Shown here one piece after another: positions 12,922-24,843 of a stretch of 64,000 nucleotides of DNA. Position 1 is the stretch's first letter; each line of letters opens with the position of its first letter. The notes beneath the pieces are model-generated. The model made no database searches and was not told the DNA's origin. It worked only from the letters and a program-made list of their open reading frames with translations. Where the stretch lies: NCBI RefSeq assembly GCF_027172205.1, contig NC_070603.1:7056501-7120500 (forward strand), given 5' to 3'. The DNA is from Podarcis raffonei (taxonomy: Eukaryota; Chordata; Lepidosauria; Squamata; Lacertidae). Both the position numbers and the translations under genes were made by a program.

Positions 12922-13186
12922 CAATTATTTTCTGAAATCACCAATACACATTGCCATATGCATCACTGCAGAGCATAATGGAACTTACATATGAGGTGTT
13001 CATAGCAAAATGCATACACTCTTTGACTTGGTTTTTAGAAGGGTTAACTGCACCATGTTGATGACCTTGCTTTAGTTATTCTGAGGTATAAAATTGTAGT
13101 CACATCACCTCTCCTGGAAATCTTTGTTTCCTTCTCCCATTTGGTTACCTCCTCCCACTTTGCCAACACACAGAGAGGGATCTGAT
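12922..13186. other. Nothing recognised
   Basis: AT-rich single-copy-looking sequence between a MITE and an L2 tail; no frame, motif or known repeat was seen. The same holds for 13471-13736. Confidence 0.4.
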
Positions 13187-13188
13187 AA

Positions 13189-13231
<43 letters not shown>

Positions 13232-13470
13232 TGATTATTTATACCCCGCCCATCTGGCTTGGTTTCCCCAGCCACTCTGGGCAGCTCCCAACAGAACACT
13301 AAAAACAGAATAAAACTTCAACCATTAAAAACTTCCCTAAACAGGGCTGCTTTCAGATGTCTTCTAAAAGTCAGATCATTGTTTATTTCCTTGACATCTG
13401 GTGGGAGGGTGTTCCACAAGGAGGGCACCACTACTGAGAAGACCCTTCATTTCCACCTTGTTTGTAATGT
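13187..13470 (-). mobile_element. CR1/L2-clade LINE 3' end with (AAT)n tail
   Basis: (AATAAT)n, then ATACCCCGCCCATCTGGC, then TTCCCTAAACAGGGCTGC and CATCTGGTGGGAGGG. This is the antisense of an L2-type RT C-terminus and its 3' tail. Confidence 0.75.
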
Positions 13471-13735
13471 AGGATTTCAGAGAGCTTGGGTCATATCCAA
13501 TATTTAGACGGGACTAAAAGTGGATGGGACTAAAAATGATCCCAAAGGCTGCACTCTGAGTAAAACTTCCTTGAATACTATCCATTCAATTTGTGTTTTT
13601 ACACCAAGGTAACATTGTCACCACATTTTAATACCTTGGTCTGAACATGCAGACTAGTCAAACCATGGCTTCATAAAGAGCCAAGACTCTGCTCTACCTG
13701 AAGCCATTCCACAACTTCAGGCAAAACAGTTGTTT

Positions 13736-13736
<1 letters not shown>

Positions 13737-13786
<50 letters not shown>

Positions 13787-14440
13787 TTTTATTTAGATCC
13801 CGCCCTCCCCAGCCTAAGCTGGGCTCAGAGCGGCTAACAACAATAAAATAATACAGCATTCTAAAATCAATTCATTATAAAATCAGGCTGTGCCCTGGCC
13901 AAAGGCCTGGTGGAACAGCTCTGTCTTGCACGCCCTGTGGAAAGATGTCCAGTCCCACAGGGCCCTAGTCTCTTGTGACAGAGCGTTCCACCAGATCGGA
14001 GCCACAGCCGAAAAAGCCCTGGCTCTGGTTGAGGCCAGCCTAACCTCCCTGTGGCCCGGGACCTCTAAGATGATTTGGTTTGAAGACTGTAAGGTCCTCC
14101 GTGGAACATACCAGGAGAGGCGGTCCCATAGGTACGAGGGTCCTACACCGTATAGGGCTTTAAAGGTTAAAATCAGCACCTTAAACCTGATCCTGTACTC
14201 CACCAGGAGCCAGTGCAGCTGGTATAGCACTGGGTGAATGTGATCCCTCAGCAAGGACCCAGTAAGGAGTCTCACCATGGCATTCGGCACCCGCTGGAGT
14301 TTCTGGGTCAGTCTCAAGGGCAGCCCCACGTAGAGTGAGTTACAATAATCCAGTCTGGAGATGACCGTCGTGTGGATCACAGTGGCTAGGTCATATAAGC
14401 ATATGCTTTGTCCCTTGGGGTGAAACGAGACAATCATGAA
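13737..14440 (-). mobile_element. CR1/L2-clade LINE 3' end, second subfamily
   Basis: A 45-bp (AAT)n tail, then CGCCCTCCCCAGCC. The minus-strand translation has the RT thumb signature SRLDYCNSLYVGLPLRLTQK, then FKVLILTFKALYG and VAPIWWNALS. This subfamily differs from the CATCTGGC-type copies. Confidence 0.8.
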
Positions 14441-15095
14441 GAGGATTTTAATGATTAAGTTACATCCCATGAACTCCACTAGATGGCTACTGTTCTCTCC
14501 CTGTCTCAGGTCCACACCTGCGATACAGTCACAGTAACTGGCCTATTTTACCAAACGATGGCAGACTTTACAGAACAAATTGAGCTTAACCACAAAAGCA
14601 TGGCTAAAGAGTCCTCTCCCATCATCTCTCTCACTCCCACATGTACATCCTGCCTGACACTATGAGCACCCAGATTATTCGGATAAGCTTCAGGAAAAGG
14701 TGAGGGGGGAAATATGAAAGCCAATCTGACTGTTCACTAACAAGGGAAACAAACCAAGAAACCTTTGGAGGCCCAAGTGTTGGTTTTTATGAGGAAGGAA
14801 GAAAACTATTTTCATAGCAGTGTTGCTGAAAAGACATCTTGAGCATTTGAGAAATTAACCTGCTTTGCAAACCCATACCGGTGCCGAAGCACACACCTGT
14901 TCAAGCACATTGCAGAGGCGGATTAAGGGGAGTGCAACTCTGTTAAATTGTTAAATTAAATTGTCGAGCCTCGGGGGCACTGCAGGGGGCGCCACAACTA
15001 TAATGCAAAATGCAAGGCAAGAGGCGGGAGCGTGCTGAATTTTGCCATCACACAGAGCACCGCTGAAACTTAGGACCCCAAGGTCTGCCACTGTC
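14441..15095. other. Intergenic, nothing recognised
   Basis: No gene-like frame. Short decayed matter only; 14920-15080 could be an old repeat (GCGGATTAAGGGG..GGGGGCACTGCAGGGGGCGCC). Confidence 0.35.
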
Positions 15096-15140
<45 letters not shown>

Positions 15141-15312
15141 TATTATTTATACCCCGCCCATCTGGCTGGGTTTCTCTAGCCACTCTGGGCGGCTTCCAAC
15201 AAAGTATTAAAATACAGTGGTCTGTTAAACATTAAAAGCTTCCCTAAACAGGGCTGCCTTCAGATGTCTTCTGAAAGTCTGGTAGTTGTTGTTCTCTTTG
15301 ACATCTGGTGGG
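15096..15312 (-). mobile_element. CR1/L2-clade LINE 3' end with (AAT)n tail
   Basis: Same subfamily as 13187-13470. The antisense 3' end breaks off into unrelated sequence after CATCTGGTGGGAGC. Confidence 0.75.
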
Positions 15313-15596
15313 AGCTGGCTCCAGCTTTCTTATGCAGAGGTTCCAGCCTCAGTCAGTTGCTGGAACAACATTTGTCGTTCCTGGCCAGACCTTGCTGCCT
15401 CTTGCTTCCCGTGACCTTGGACTTGGCTTTCTTGACCCCTGGACCGTCTGACTGGACTGAGCCTTGCATTTGGACTCTGCCCCCAGGCAAGTACCCCCCT
15501 GAGACTTGGCTGGCCTCGCCCACCACTCAACTCTGTCATGGCTGAGCAGCTACAACAGACTACAACAGTTGCTGCACATTGGTTCTATGGTATATA

Positions 15597-15971
15597 AAGG
15601 TAAAGGTACCCCTGCCCGTACGGGCCAGTCTTGACAGACTCTAGGGTTGTGCGCCCATCTCACTCAAGAGGCCGGGGGCCAGCACTGTCCGCAGACACTT
15701 CCGGGTCACGTGGCCAGCGTGACAAGCTGCATCTGGCGAGCCAGCGCAGCACACAGAAATGCCGTTTACCTTCCCGCCAGTAAGCGGTCCCTATTTATCT
15801 ACTTGCACCCGGGGGTGCTTTCAAACTGCTAGGTTGGCAGGCGCTGGGACTGAGCAGCGGGAGCGCACCCCGCCGCAGGGATTCGAACCCCCGACCTTTC
15901 GATCGGCAAGTCCTAGGCGCTGAGGCTTTTACCCACAGCGCCACCCGCATCCCAGCGCCACCCACATCCCA
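15597..15971 (-). mobile_element. Sauria-type SINE with 13-bp target duplication
   Basis: A full-length minus-strand copy. TCTATGGTATATA repeats directly at 15584-15596 and 15972-15984. The terminal CGCCACCC(G/A)CATCCC motif is duplicated at the head end. Confidence 0.85.
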
Positions 15972-15984
15972 TCTATGGTATATA

Positions 15985-17293
15985 GGTGACAGCATTTGCA
16001 GGGCAGGTGAGACAAAATAGTCCCAAGACAGTGGAAAAGTTGAACTTTATCTATTTTAAAAACAGTATTTAGGTAGCATTATACCCCTATAATGTTGTCT
16101 TCTGTAAACAGAAATTTACTCATTGTTCGATGGTTAAAAAGGAGAGTGGCACGGGTGCCGGTTAGTGGCACAATTTTGGGAGAGGGTATCTTTTTTTAAC
16201 AAAATGTACCTAAATCACAAAATGTACTTAATCACAAAGCTTGTTACTCATGCCCCAGCACTTCTGGGAACATGGAATAACACAGAGAGAATGCTGAAGG
16301 TTCTATTGTTTAAGCTTCCTGTATCTCTGTTACTTCTCCATTGTCCATATGATGCTTAGACTATGAGGGGAGAATTTGAATAAGGAAAATCTGGACCTGT
16401 CAGAGACCAGGCTGAGGAGTGCTGCTCTGATGAGGAATGGTGGGAGCTTCCCTCTCCCTCTCCTCCTGCTCCAGACCAGGATCCTGAAGCTTCCCAGGAG
16501 CAGTGGAGCAGTATAGATTTGGAGCAGTGGTTTGCAGAGGGACATAGTTCGGAAGACAAAAGCTGGGTAGAGTTGAGCGGGGAACAGCTAGGAGCAGAAG
16601 AACCGAGAGAGAGAGTTAACAAACTCCTTTTCTCTGTAAAGTGTCCAGCTGCTCAGTCCAAGGTCAAGGTCAAGATAAGGTGGCTGCACAGAAGACCCAG
16701 TGGTTGCGAGATCAGGTTGCAAGACAAGGAAGTGACTCGGATGACTCAGGGGGAAGTGGGTGGAAACCTTAATTGGGAGCACCTTTACTCTAAGGATGGA
16801 CTCTTTGTTCTGCCGCAGTGATGATTAAAATTTCTTTAAATGGTAAGAGACTCTTCTCGCTTTGTTCTGCTTATCCATGGCCAAAGGGAGGGAAGAAGCC
16901 GCTTCCCCAAAGCCTGACAGGACCATGCTTGCTGGGGGTGATGGGAGTTGTAGTTCAGCAACAACTGGATGGCCAAAGGTTCCTCACACCTAGTATAACC
17001 ACATATAACTCATTGCATAGAGCCCTAATAATTTGTGATATTGTAAGATAATATCAGTGGCCAACCAGATGCCTGTGAGAAACCAACAAGCAGAACCTCA
17101 GTACAACAACCCTCCCCTGTTGGAATATGCAGCAGTAGTCTTTATTCAATAACCACTATTGAGAAGAAAAAGGAAATAATGGATTAATGTTTATGGGGCC
17201 TTCCTGAGTTCTCAGTTTATATCATTTCCCCTTCTTTGCATGCTTCTGTCGTACCATGTTATGGCTGACCACCTGAAATAAAGGAACTAGTCA

Positions 17294-17296
<3 letters not shown>
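15985..17296. other. Intergenic; unclassified open segment at 16365-16820
   Basis: The plus frame from about 16380 to the stop at 16819 is open and acidic (EEWWELPSPSPP, EQWFAEGHSSEDKSW, LNWEHLYSKDGLFVLPQ). It has no match I recognise and no promoter or exon context; a transposon-derived tail is most likely. 17051-17155 is an opposite-strand relative of the repeat at 840-945. Confidence 0.3.
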
Positions 17297-17339
<43 letters not shown>

Positions 17340-17412
17340 TTTATTTATACCCCGCCCTCCCCAGCCAAGGCTGGGCTCAAGGCAGCTAACAACCAATAAT
17401 AAAAACAAGTTG
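17297..17412 (-). mobile_element. CR1/L2-clade LINE 3' tip, second subfamily
   Basis: (AAT)n followed by TACCCCGCCCTCCCCAGCC and GGCTAACAACC. Only about 115 bp remain. Confidence 0.65.
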
Positions 17413-18136
17413 AATGAATACAACTTAAGAACAAGATAACCTTACAGCTGTCTTTCTTGGAACAAGTCAAAGAACTCACTCTGAAAGAGGTTTTGGGTCC
17501 AGGAACCCCAATAATAACCTTGATAACTTGTAGCTGCCTGAAAGGAGTGACGTATCTTTTAGCAGAGGGACCTGGAGCTTCAGTTGCACGCACTGAAATG
17601 TTATTGAAATCTCTTGAGACACAGAATGGCATCCCATTTGCATTTCACAGCCTTCAGGGAACCAGACAGTTTAATCTGACATGGAAAGGTTAATGAGAGC
17701 ATTAGGGCCACTCCTTCATGAGTTCAGAGGAAGAGTTGACTTGGTGGTGGTGGAAGTAATGTGATAATGAAACAAGATTTAAAAATTACAAGTGCCAGAA
17801 AGGGCAGCTGTCAGTGCAGACAGTTCAGACTGACAACAGAGCTGTCTGTGGTTGTTTTCTGAGCAGCCCAGCTAGTCTCGCCTTCAGTTCAAAGCATCGT
17901 GTGTGTGTTTGTGTGTGACTGTGACTGACAGGCCCCCAAGCTAACAAGATCGTCTTCACCGCCCAGGTCCTGGGAAAGCAATAGGAAATGTGTCAAAGGG
18001 GGGAGGATATTTGCAGAGGAGCAGCGGAACATGAGAAACGGTGTGGGAACATAAAAGACATTAGCTTGGTTTATTGTGACACACTGAGCTTGGTTATTGG
18101 TGAGGGGCTATTTCATGCGATGAAAGTTATATGGCC
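17413..18136. other. Intergenic, nothing recognised
   Basis: No coding signal. A short GT-rich tract (GTGTGTGTGTTTGTGTGTGA) lies at about 17900. No repeat family was identified. Confidence 0.4.
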
Positions 18137-18605
18137 CTTGTTGTTATTGTTTAGTCGTTTAGTCATGTCCGACTCTTCGTAACCCCATGGACCAGAGCAC
18201 GCCAGGCACTCCTGTCTTCCACTGCCTCCCGCAGTTTGGTCAAATTCATGCTGATAGCTTCGAGAACACTGTCCAACCATCTCATCCTCTGTCATCCCCT
18301 TCTCCTTGTGCCCTCAATCTTTCCCAACATCGAGGTCTTTTCCAGGGAGTCTTCTCTTCTCATGAGGTGGCCAAAGTATTGGAGCCTCAGCTTCAGGATC
18401 TGTCCTTCCAGCAAGCACTCAGGGCTGATTTCCTTAAGAATGGATAGGTCTGATCTTCTTGCAGTCCACAGGACTCTCAAGAGTCTCCTCCAGCACCAGA
18501 ATTCAAAAGCATCAATTCTTGGGCGATCAGCCTTCTTTATGGTTCAGCTCTCACTTCCATACATCACTACTGGGAAAACCATAGCTTTAACTCTACGGAC
18601 CTTTG
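18137..18605 (-). mobile_element. Bov-B LINE 3' end
   Basis: A longer minus-strand copy. Its translation includes [20 protein letters not shown] and the WRALVHG-type end, followed by (AAC)n-like sequence. It is 5'-truncated and intergenic. Confidence 0.85.
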
Positions 18606-19752
18606 CAGGGATTCAAATTCCAAGTACCAGGTGGTACCTGGAGTTAGCAAGCATGCTGAGAGGGTTAGCAGCCCAATAGCCTCTCTCTCAAGAGACAAGT
18701 TTTCTGGACTAAGAGAATCATGGTGGTTGGTGCCCATTGGAACTGAAAGCAAAGCAAGCAAGGAGGCCAACAGTAGGTGGCACAAGAGACAATGACAGGC
18801 AGCAGGTCTACCATCTCCAACCTTCATTGGAAGGGGGCCAGGCCCTCTCAATGTTGTGGTGAAGCATGTGGTGCAGTTTCAGTGGCTGGCTCCTCCAAAG
18901 CTCTTGGCCTCCTCTAGACAACACAACATTGCACACATGATGCTTATGATGACACACGTGTGTCATGTCGCACTGGGGCCCATCAATCTTGGGGGCAACC
19001 TGGCACCTCTGATAGGGTTAGGTTAGGCTGAGAGGTGGCAGCTACTGTCCCCATAAGTCTCGTGGCTGATTGGGGGATTTGAACCCAAGTTTCTCCAGCA
19101 CTCTGACCTCTGCAGAACTGCTAAGTGCAGCCTTACCTGCATGGTTTCATTATGATTCAAACGTTACTCAGATAGGCTCTTCAGAAGTCCCAGCAGCCAT
19201 CAGAAACTTCCAAATCCTAGGAAGTTCATGAGGGAATTGTGGCAGGGCAGGTTGGAATGAGAGAGACTTCCATGAGTATGCGGGTGTAAAATTCTGAGTC
19301 CATCAACTGCAAATACTAGCCTAAACCACTAGGCGAAGCATTAGTCACAAATACCATGCACAATGGCAGAACGTAAGGGAGTTGAATTATGTTCTCTTTT
19401 TAGGATTTAATGCAAAACTGCTGAGGAGCTGTGAGGGTACCAGCAGGTGTTGATCACTGCTTATAGTGCCTGTTGAATCTGACCACCCAAACACACACAC
19501 ACACCTGTGTTTATATAGCAAAAAGGCATAGTGTTAAGAACTCAATTGTCTCTAAAAGGAAATTGAGGGTGGGAGCTCTGCTCTCATCATCAGTCACTCC
19601 CAAACCTGTAGGTACATCTCCTTATGCATAGTTTGGCCTTGTGTCATTACATTTTCCTTTCTGATGAATAAGACCTGCTCCATGCCCGCCCACCCGCACT
19701 CCGTGCTGAATGAAGAGTCTTCATTCTTTCTTCAGAAACAAATTCTTCACTA
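18606..19752. other. Intergenic, mostly unrecognised
   Basis: Possible decayed SINE core at 19009-19140. A short CA tract lies at about 19492-19504. No gene. Confidence 0.35.
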
Positions 19753-20012
19753 TAGAGAGCCAGTGTGGTGTAGTGGTTAAGAGCGGTAGTCTCGTAATCT
19801 GGGGAACCGGGTTCGTGTCTCCGCTCCTCCACATGCAGCTGCTGGGTGACCTTGGGCCAGTCACACTTCTCTGAAGTCTCTCAGCCTCACTCACCTCACA
19901 GAGTGTTTGTTGTGGGGGAGGAAGGGAAAGGAGAATGTTAGCTGCTTTGAGACTCCTTAGGGTAGTGATAAAGTGGGATATCAAATCCAAACTCTTCTTC
20001 TTCTTCTTCTTT
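19753..20012 (+). mobile_element. tRNA-derived SINE (MIR/CORE-like)
   Basis: An A-box region GTGTAGTGGTTAAGAG and B-box-like GGGTTCG head, then CCTTGGGCCAGTCAC, the CTCAGCCTCA..CTCACAGAGTG core, and a (CTT)n end. Confidence 0.75.
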
Positions 20013-20431
20013 CATGCTTATGATAAGAATGTCTGACCTGCACATAATATAAAAGAAGTCCATTTTTAAGAGTTCTTGGGTTGTGTTTTTTTAATCCTAT
20101 AATATTTTTAAAAATCAGTTTCTGTAGTTTCTGAAATTTTACTCCCTTATTATTGAGCCAAGTGATACTTTTGAGTAATGAGGCCAGACAATTTTGGTGC
20201 GAACAGATTTTTGCAATAGTGTATTGACAAATGGCCCCTGTGGCAAAAGTGTACACTGTCGGATGTTCCAATCCAGTGCCAGTCAGTCAGTCTCTGCCTG
20301 GGTATTCCACTACATTCCAGAGCTTGGAAAGTACATTTTAAAGGGAAACTAGTTTATGTTCAACATGTCCTCAAAGGAACTTATTTTGCATTGCATCTAT
20401 CCCTTTACAAAATGAATGAGCTCAGTTCACA

Positions 20432-20682
20432 GCAGGGCCAGCCCTGCAATGAGGCAGAATGAGGCAGCTGCCTCAAGCAGCAGAGCTATGGGTACCATGT
20501 GGACTTCTTTGTGCCCCTTACATTAGCCTGCTGCCCTCAAGTGCAGTGGAAGACATTGTCCTTTCACCAGAAGTGGAGTAAGATTCAGCTATCAATCCAG
20601 TTGGCTTCTGTGTGTTCCTTGGGCGAGGGCATCATCTTGCCCTTCGCCTCAGGCAGCAAAATGTCTTGAGCCAACCCTACTT
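20432..20682. mobile_element. Dispersed 'GGCCAGCCCT' repeat, probably hAT-like
   Basis: Begins GCAGGGCCAGCCCTGCAATG, contains GAGGCAGCTGCCTCAAGC, and ends TTGAGCCAACCCT. A second, shorter relative lies at about 2878-3042 in keratin A intron 5. End similarity suggests short terminal inverted repeats; the family was not confirmed. Confidence 0.45.
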
Positions 20683-21410
20683 CACAATTCAAGTTCATCC
20701 GGACGATCCTCAACAATACCCCTAACCGAATTCTGAATGTTACAAGCTGCTGTGCTGAAGTATGAAATACACTTAAGAAAGTATTGAAGCACACACAGAG
20801 TGGAATGTAGATTCTTTTCTTCAACAATTACAAAGGAGATTGTTGGGGGCTTGCAGGGGTGTGCTTCCACCTGGGGGGCTGTAAAGTACCTGGCGGGCTG
20901 TTTGTTCTCCTTCCTTCCAGGTAGCTTCAAAAGCTCATGCCTTGCCAAAGGGCAAAAGCTCCAGGAGTCTTGTTCTGGGGCACACACAGAGAGAAAAAGA
21001 GGCCATTGCACTCCCGCAAAGGGACCGTGAAAAGGAATTATCTTATCCACATGGAGAAAAGATGTCACAGACAATATGGATCTTCTATGAAACCTGTGCC
21101 CCACCCCTCCAAATGCAACATAGAAATTATCGTCGTTTTTTTCTCTTTGAGGTACAGAAGAACTCTCAAGACAAACAACTTGGGGGTGATCTTTTTACTA
21201 TGAGTGTTCTGGTGCTGTGCTAAGTGAGGAAGCTCCTTACCAGAGAGATCATGACCACTGATACAGGGCTGGTGCACCCATCTTGGTTATTTTGAGTCAC
21301 TATGAGTTTGTCTTGAATTGCATTAACTGGTTGTTGAATTTCCTCCTATGCAATTGTGCTTTTGGTATGATTACAATTATCGTGATGCTTGCTCATTTTG
21401 CTAACATTTA
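20683..21410. other. Intergenic, nothing recognised
   Basis: Overlapping short frames on both strands, none with a recognisable domain or splice context. 20013-20431 is likewise plain AT-rich sequence. Confidence 0.4.
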
Positions 21411-21900
21411 ATAATAATAATAATAATAATAAATTTTATTTATATCCCACCCTCCCCAGCCGAAGCCGGGCTCAGGGCAGCTAACAACAATAAAACAGTA
21501 CAAACACAAACAACACTCTAAAATCATTCATTATAAAATTAATTAAATTCAAGCCACTGGCCACCATTGGGCCAGAGCTCCGCGAAGATTGCCGAAGGAG
21601 GGAGTCAGGCTGTGCCCTGGCCAAAGGCCTGGCGGAACAGCTCTGTCTTGCAGGCCCTGCGGAAAGATGTCAAGACCCGCAGGGCCCTAGTCTCTTGTGA
21701 CAGAGCGTTCCACCAGATCGGAGCCACAGCCGAAAAAGCCCTGGCTCTAGTTGAGGCCAGCCTAACTTCTCTGTGGCCTGGAACCTTCAAGATGTTTTTA
21801 TTTGAAGACTGGAAGTTTCTCTGTGGGGCATACCAGGAGAGGCGGTCCCGTAGGTACGAGGGTCCTAGGCCGTATAGGGCTTTAAAGGTTAAAACCAGCT
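21411..21900 (-). mobile_element. CR1/L2-clade LINE 3' end, second subfamily
   Basis: Same subfamily as 13737-14440. The minus-strand frame reads KVPGHREVRLASTRARAFSA, then VAPIWWNALSQETRALR. It is 5'-truncated. Confidence 0.8.
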
Positions 21901-21916
21901 AATTGTTAACATAATC

Positions 21917-22130
21917 AGAGCTTTTTTTCAGCCGGAACTCACCAGAACTCTGTTCCAGCATCTCTTTTTCTAGAAAAATGGCACTGAAGGTAATTGCTCT
22001 TGTTCTGAGCTTCTTTGAGCTCAGCACTGTTGTCAGAATAATGGGGGGAATCCCCAACACACATACATTTAAGAGAATGGACTTGACGATGAACTAGAAA
22101 TTGTTCAAAGTCCCTACTGCATAACAAACT
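21917..22130. repeat. Possible decayed repeat (AGAGCTTTTTTTCAGC)
   Basis: Opens with CAGAGCTTTTTTTCAGCCGG and ACTCTGTTCC, a phrase I associate with a dispersed amniote repeat. Edges unknown. Confidence 0.3.
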
Positions 22131-22132
22131 TA

Positions 22133-22391
22133 CCGTATTTTTCACTCTATAAGACGCACTAGACCACAAGATGCACCTAGTTTTTGGAGGAGGAAAACAA
22201 GAAAAAGAATATTCTGAATCTCAGAAGCCAGAACAGCAAGAGGGATCGCTGCGCAGTGAAAGCAGCAATCCCTCTTGCTGTTCTGGTTTCTGGGATAGCT
22301 GTGCAGCCTGCATTCGCTCCATAAGACACACACACATTTCCCCTTACTTTTTAGGAGGGGAAAAGTGAGTCTTATAGAGCAAAAAATACGG
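22133..22391. mobile_element. Mariner-like MITE (CCGTATTTTTC TIR), 259 bp
   Basis: The ends CCGTATTTTTCACTCTATAA and its complement fold over about 40 bp, with TA on the left and TG on the right. The core is a hairpin of CAGAACAGCAAGAGGGAT and its complement. It is related to 24132-26068. Confidence 0.8.
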
Positions 22392-22529
22392 TGATTCATG
22401 TTCAGTTCACCCAGCAATTATGGGACTTGCTTTCAGGTGTGGTTCAGACTTTTGAACTAATGCAGTAAACTTGATTAAACCAAAAAAGTTCATTTCACAC
22501 ACTCGTTACAGGAAAAAAGGGGTTCCTGA

Positions 22530-22941
22530 TGAGCTCACAATTGGCTCCCAGTACGTTTCCGAGCACAATTCAAAGTGTTGGTGCTGACCTTTAAAGCCCT
22601 AAACGGCCTCCTTCCAGTATACCTGAAGGAGTGTCTCCTCCCCCATCGTTCTGCCCGGACACTGAGGTCCAGCTCCGAGGGCCTTCTGGTGGTTCCCTCA
22701 CTGCGAGAGGCCAAGTTACAGGGAACCAGGCAGAGGGCCTTCTCGGTAGTGGCGCCCGCCCTGTGGAACGCCCTCCCATCAGATGTCAAAGCGATAAACA
22801 TCTACCTGACATTCAGAAGACATCTGAAGGCAGCCCTGTTCAGGGAAGTTTTTAATCTGTGACATTTTAGTGTATCTTTCATCTTTGTTGGAAGCCGCTC
22901 AGAGTGGCTGGGGAAACCCAGCCAGATGGTACAAATAATAA

Positions 22942-22987
<46 letters not shown>
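22530..22987 (+). mobile_element. CR1/L2-clade LINE 3' end, plus strand
   Basis: An RT C-terminus in frame (MLVLTFKALNGLLPVYLKEC, then FSVVAPALWNALP, then FRRHLKAALFREVFNL), then the 3' tail GGCTGGGGAAACCCAGCC and (ATT)n to about 22987. Confidence 0.85.
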
Positions 22988-22991
<4 letters not shown>

Positions 22992-24129
22992 GAGACAGCA
23001 ACAGAGGGAAGGGTAACAAGTAGATGGATATGAGCAGAATCACAGGTACCTAGGCTTTGTTTCAGCTGGGGATGGGGAAGGCTAAAGGGTTAGGCCAAAG
23101 TCTTCAGGCAACAGCAGACAAAGGAACATAAGAAATCACCCTCAACATGACGTCATCCCATTCTTGCAACCTGCAGACACTCAGATATTTGAACAATGGG
23201 GATTGCAGTGTGGTATGTGTCTGAGAGACGGCTTGTATAAACAGATTTTGGCATGAATCACCTCTTCCCTGAATAGGGTGGGAAGATGTAGAGCGGTAGA
23301 TGCAAGCTAAAAGAAGACCCACCCTCTAAATATATCCTGAATTATCTGTTCTTTAGGTATTTCAGTTTCCAGGTTGCCTAGAATCCAGATGTAAAAGTAG
23401 AAACCTTTTAAGAACTAAGGAGAAAAAGAAGTCAAGCAACCAAGGTTATATGTACGGTTTGTATTTCCTGCACCTAGAGACAAAGCGTCTAAGGACTAGA
23501 ACTAAACTTACTTGGCTGAAAATTTCAACAGATTGAGAATATGCCGATTAAGAAAAAAGAATGCTCCCTACTGTTAATCAAGGAACAGTTATAAAAAGCA
23601 CGCAAAAAACATTAAGTAAGAGGTATCACCTCAAGGCCAAACTCAGTGCAACTTTAATTGCTCTTGCGAGGGCTGAGGGAGAAGGAGGAGTCTGTGAGAC
23701 TCATTCATGCAATGCCAAGCCATAGTTTCGTGTTACGCCTGGATCAGGACCATAAATTCACCTCGGTGCCCTCCAGACTCCATTTTGTGGGCGTGGTTAG
23801 ATCACAAACCAGAAAATTTAGGTTTACACAATTAAGAGTGGATTAAAGTGCCCTGGCACAACAACAATTCCAATTAAAAAAACATGATAACCAGACTTTT
23901 TGCAGTAAAGAAATGAGCCGAAAGAAGCCCAGGTATACAATTTTCAGTAGTATAATGCACTTTGGTATGCTATTTTCACTAATATATGCATTTTATAGAT
24001 GCTTTTCTTTGATATATATGCATCATGTCACACACTGTTCCTTACTTAGTCTGACCAGGATAGAGAGTAAGAGAAAATAAGTGGCTTCTGCTTTCAGAAT
24101 GTGCCGTGCATCGCTGGAGCTGTAATAGG
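22988..24129. other. Intergenic, nothing recognised
   Basis: No convincing frame, exon or repeat over 1.1 kb. This is one of the few intergenic stretches that looks single-copy. Confidence 0.4.
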
Positions 24130-24214
24130 TACCGTATTTTTCGCACGATTGGACGCACCGGACCATAGGACGCACGTAGTTTTCAGGGGGGGAAATCAAG
24201 GAAAAAATATGATC

Positions 24215-24840
24215 CCCCCCCCCAGCTCTGGGAGCAGTGGACAGGCTGCACGCAGCCTGTGCGCTACTCCAAGACCTTCTCCCTGCTTTTGCGGGAGGTG
24301 GCAGAATTCCCCCACCTCCCGCAAAAGCCCACAGGAGCCCCGCGTGACTCCTGCGGGCTTTTCGACCAGGAGGGAGAAGGGACTGAAACGGCCCGTCAGT
24401 CCCTTCTCCCTCCTTGGGGAAAAGCCCCCAAGAACCGCTCGCTCTTTAAAGGCTGTGCGGCTCCTGCGGGCTTTTCTAGGAGGTGGGGGAATTCCTAGAA
24501 AAGCCAGCAAAGCCGTGCAGCCCCTTTAAAGAGCGCACGGCTTCTGCCTGCTTTTGCGGGAGGTGGGGGAATTCCCCCATCTCCCGCAAAAGCCCGCAGG
24601 AGGGAGAAGGGACTGACTCGGCCAGTCAGTCCCTTCTCCCTCCTTGGGGAAAAGCCCCCAAGAGCCGCTCGCTCTTTAAAGGGTGCGCGGCTCCTGCGGG
24701 CTTTTCTAGGAGGTGGGGGAATTCCCCCACCTCCTAGAAAAGCCAGCAGAAGCCACGGAGCCCCTTTAAAGAGCGCCTGGCTTTTGCCTGCTTTTGCGGG
24801 AGGTGGGGGAATTCCCCCATCTCCCCCAAAAGCCCACAGG
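24215..24840. repeat. GC-rich inverted and direct duplications inside the MITE
   Basis: The blocks GCGGGAGGTGG..GAATTCCCCCA and GAAAAGCCCCCAAGA recur two to three times in direct and inverted order. CCTTCTCCCTCC blocks repeat at about 24405 and 24635. These are long fold-back structures next to the 105-bp array. Confidence 0.7.
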
Positions 24841-24843
24841 AGG

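Noticed and set aside
22575-22862. Host gene with 95-residue frame
   Set aside because: The translation is the C-terminus of an L2-type reverse transcriptase ending in an (ATT)n tail.
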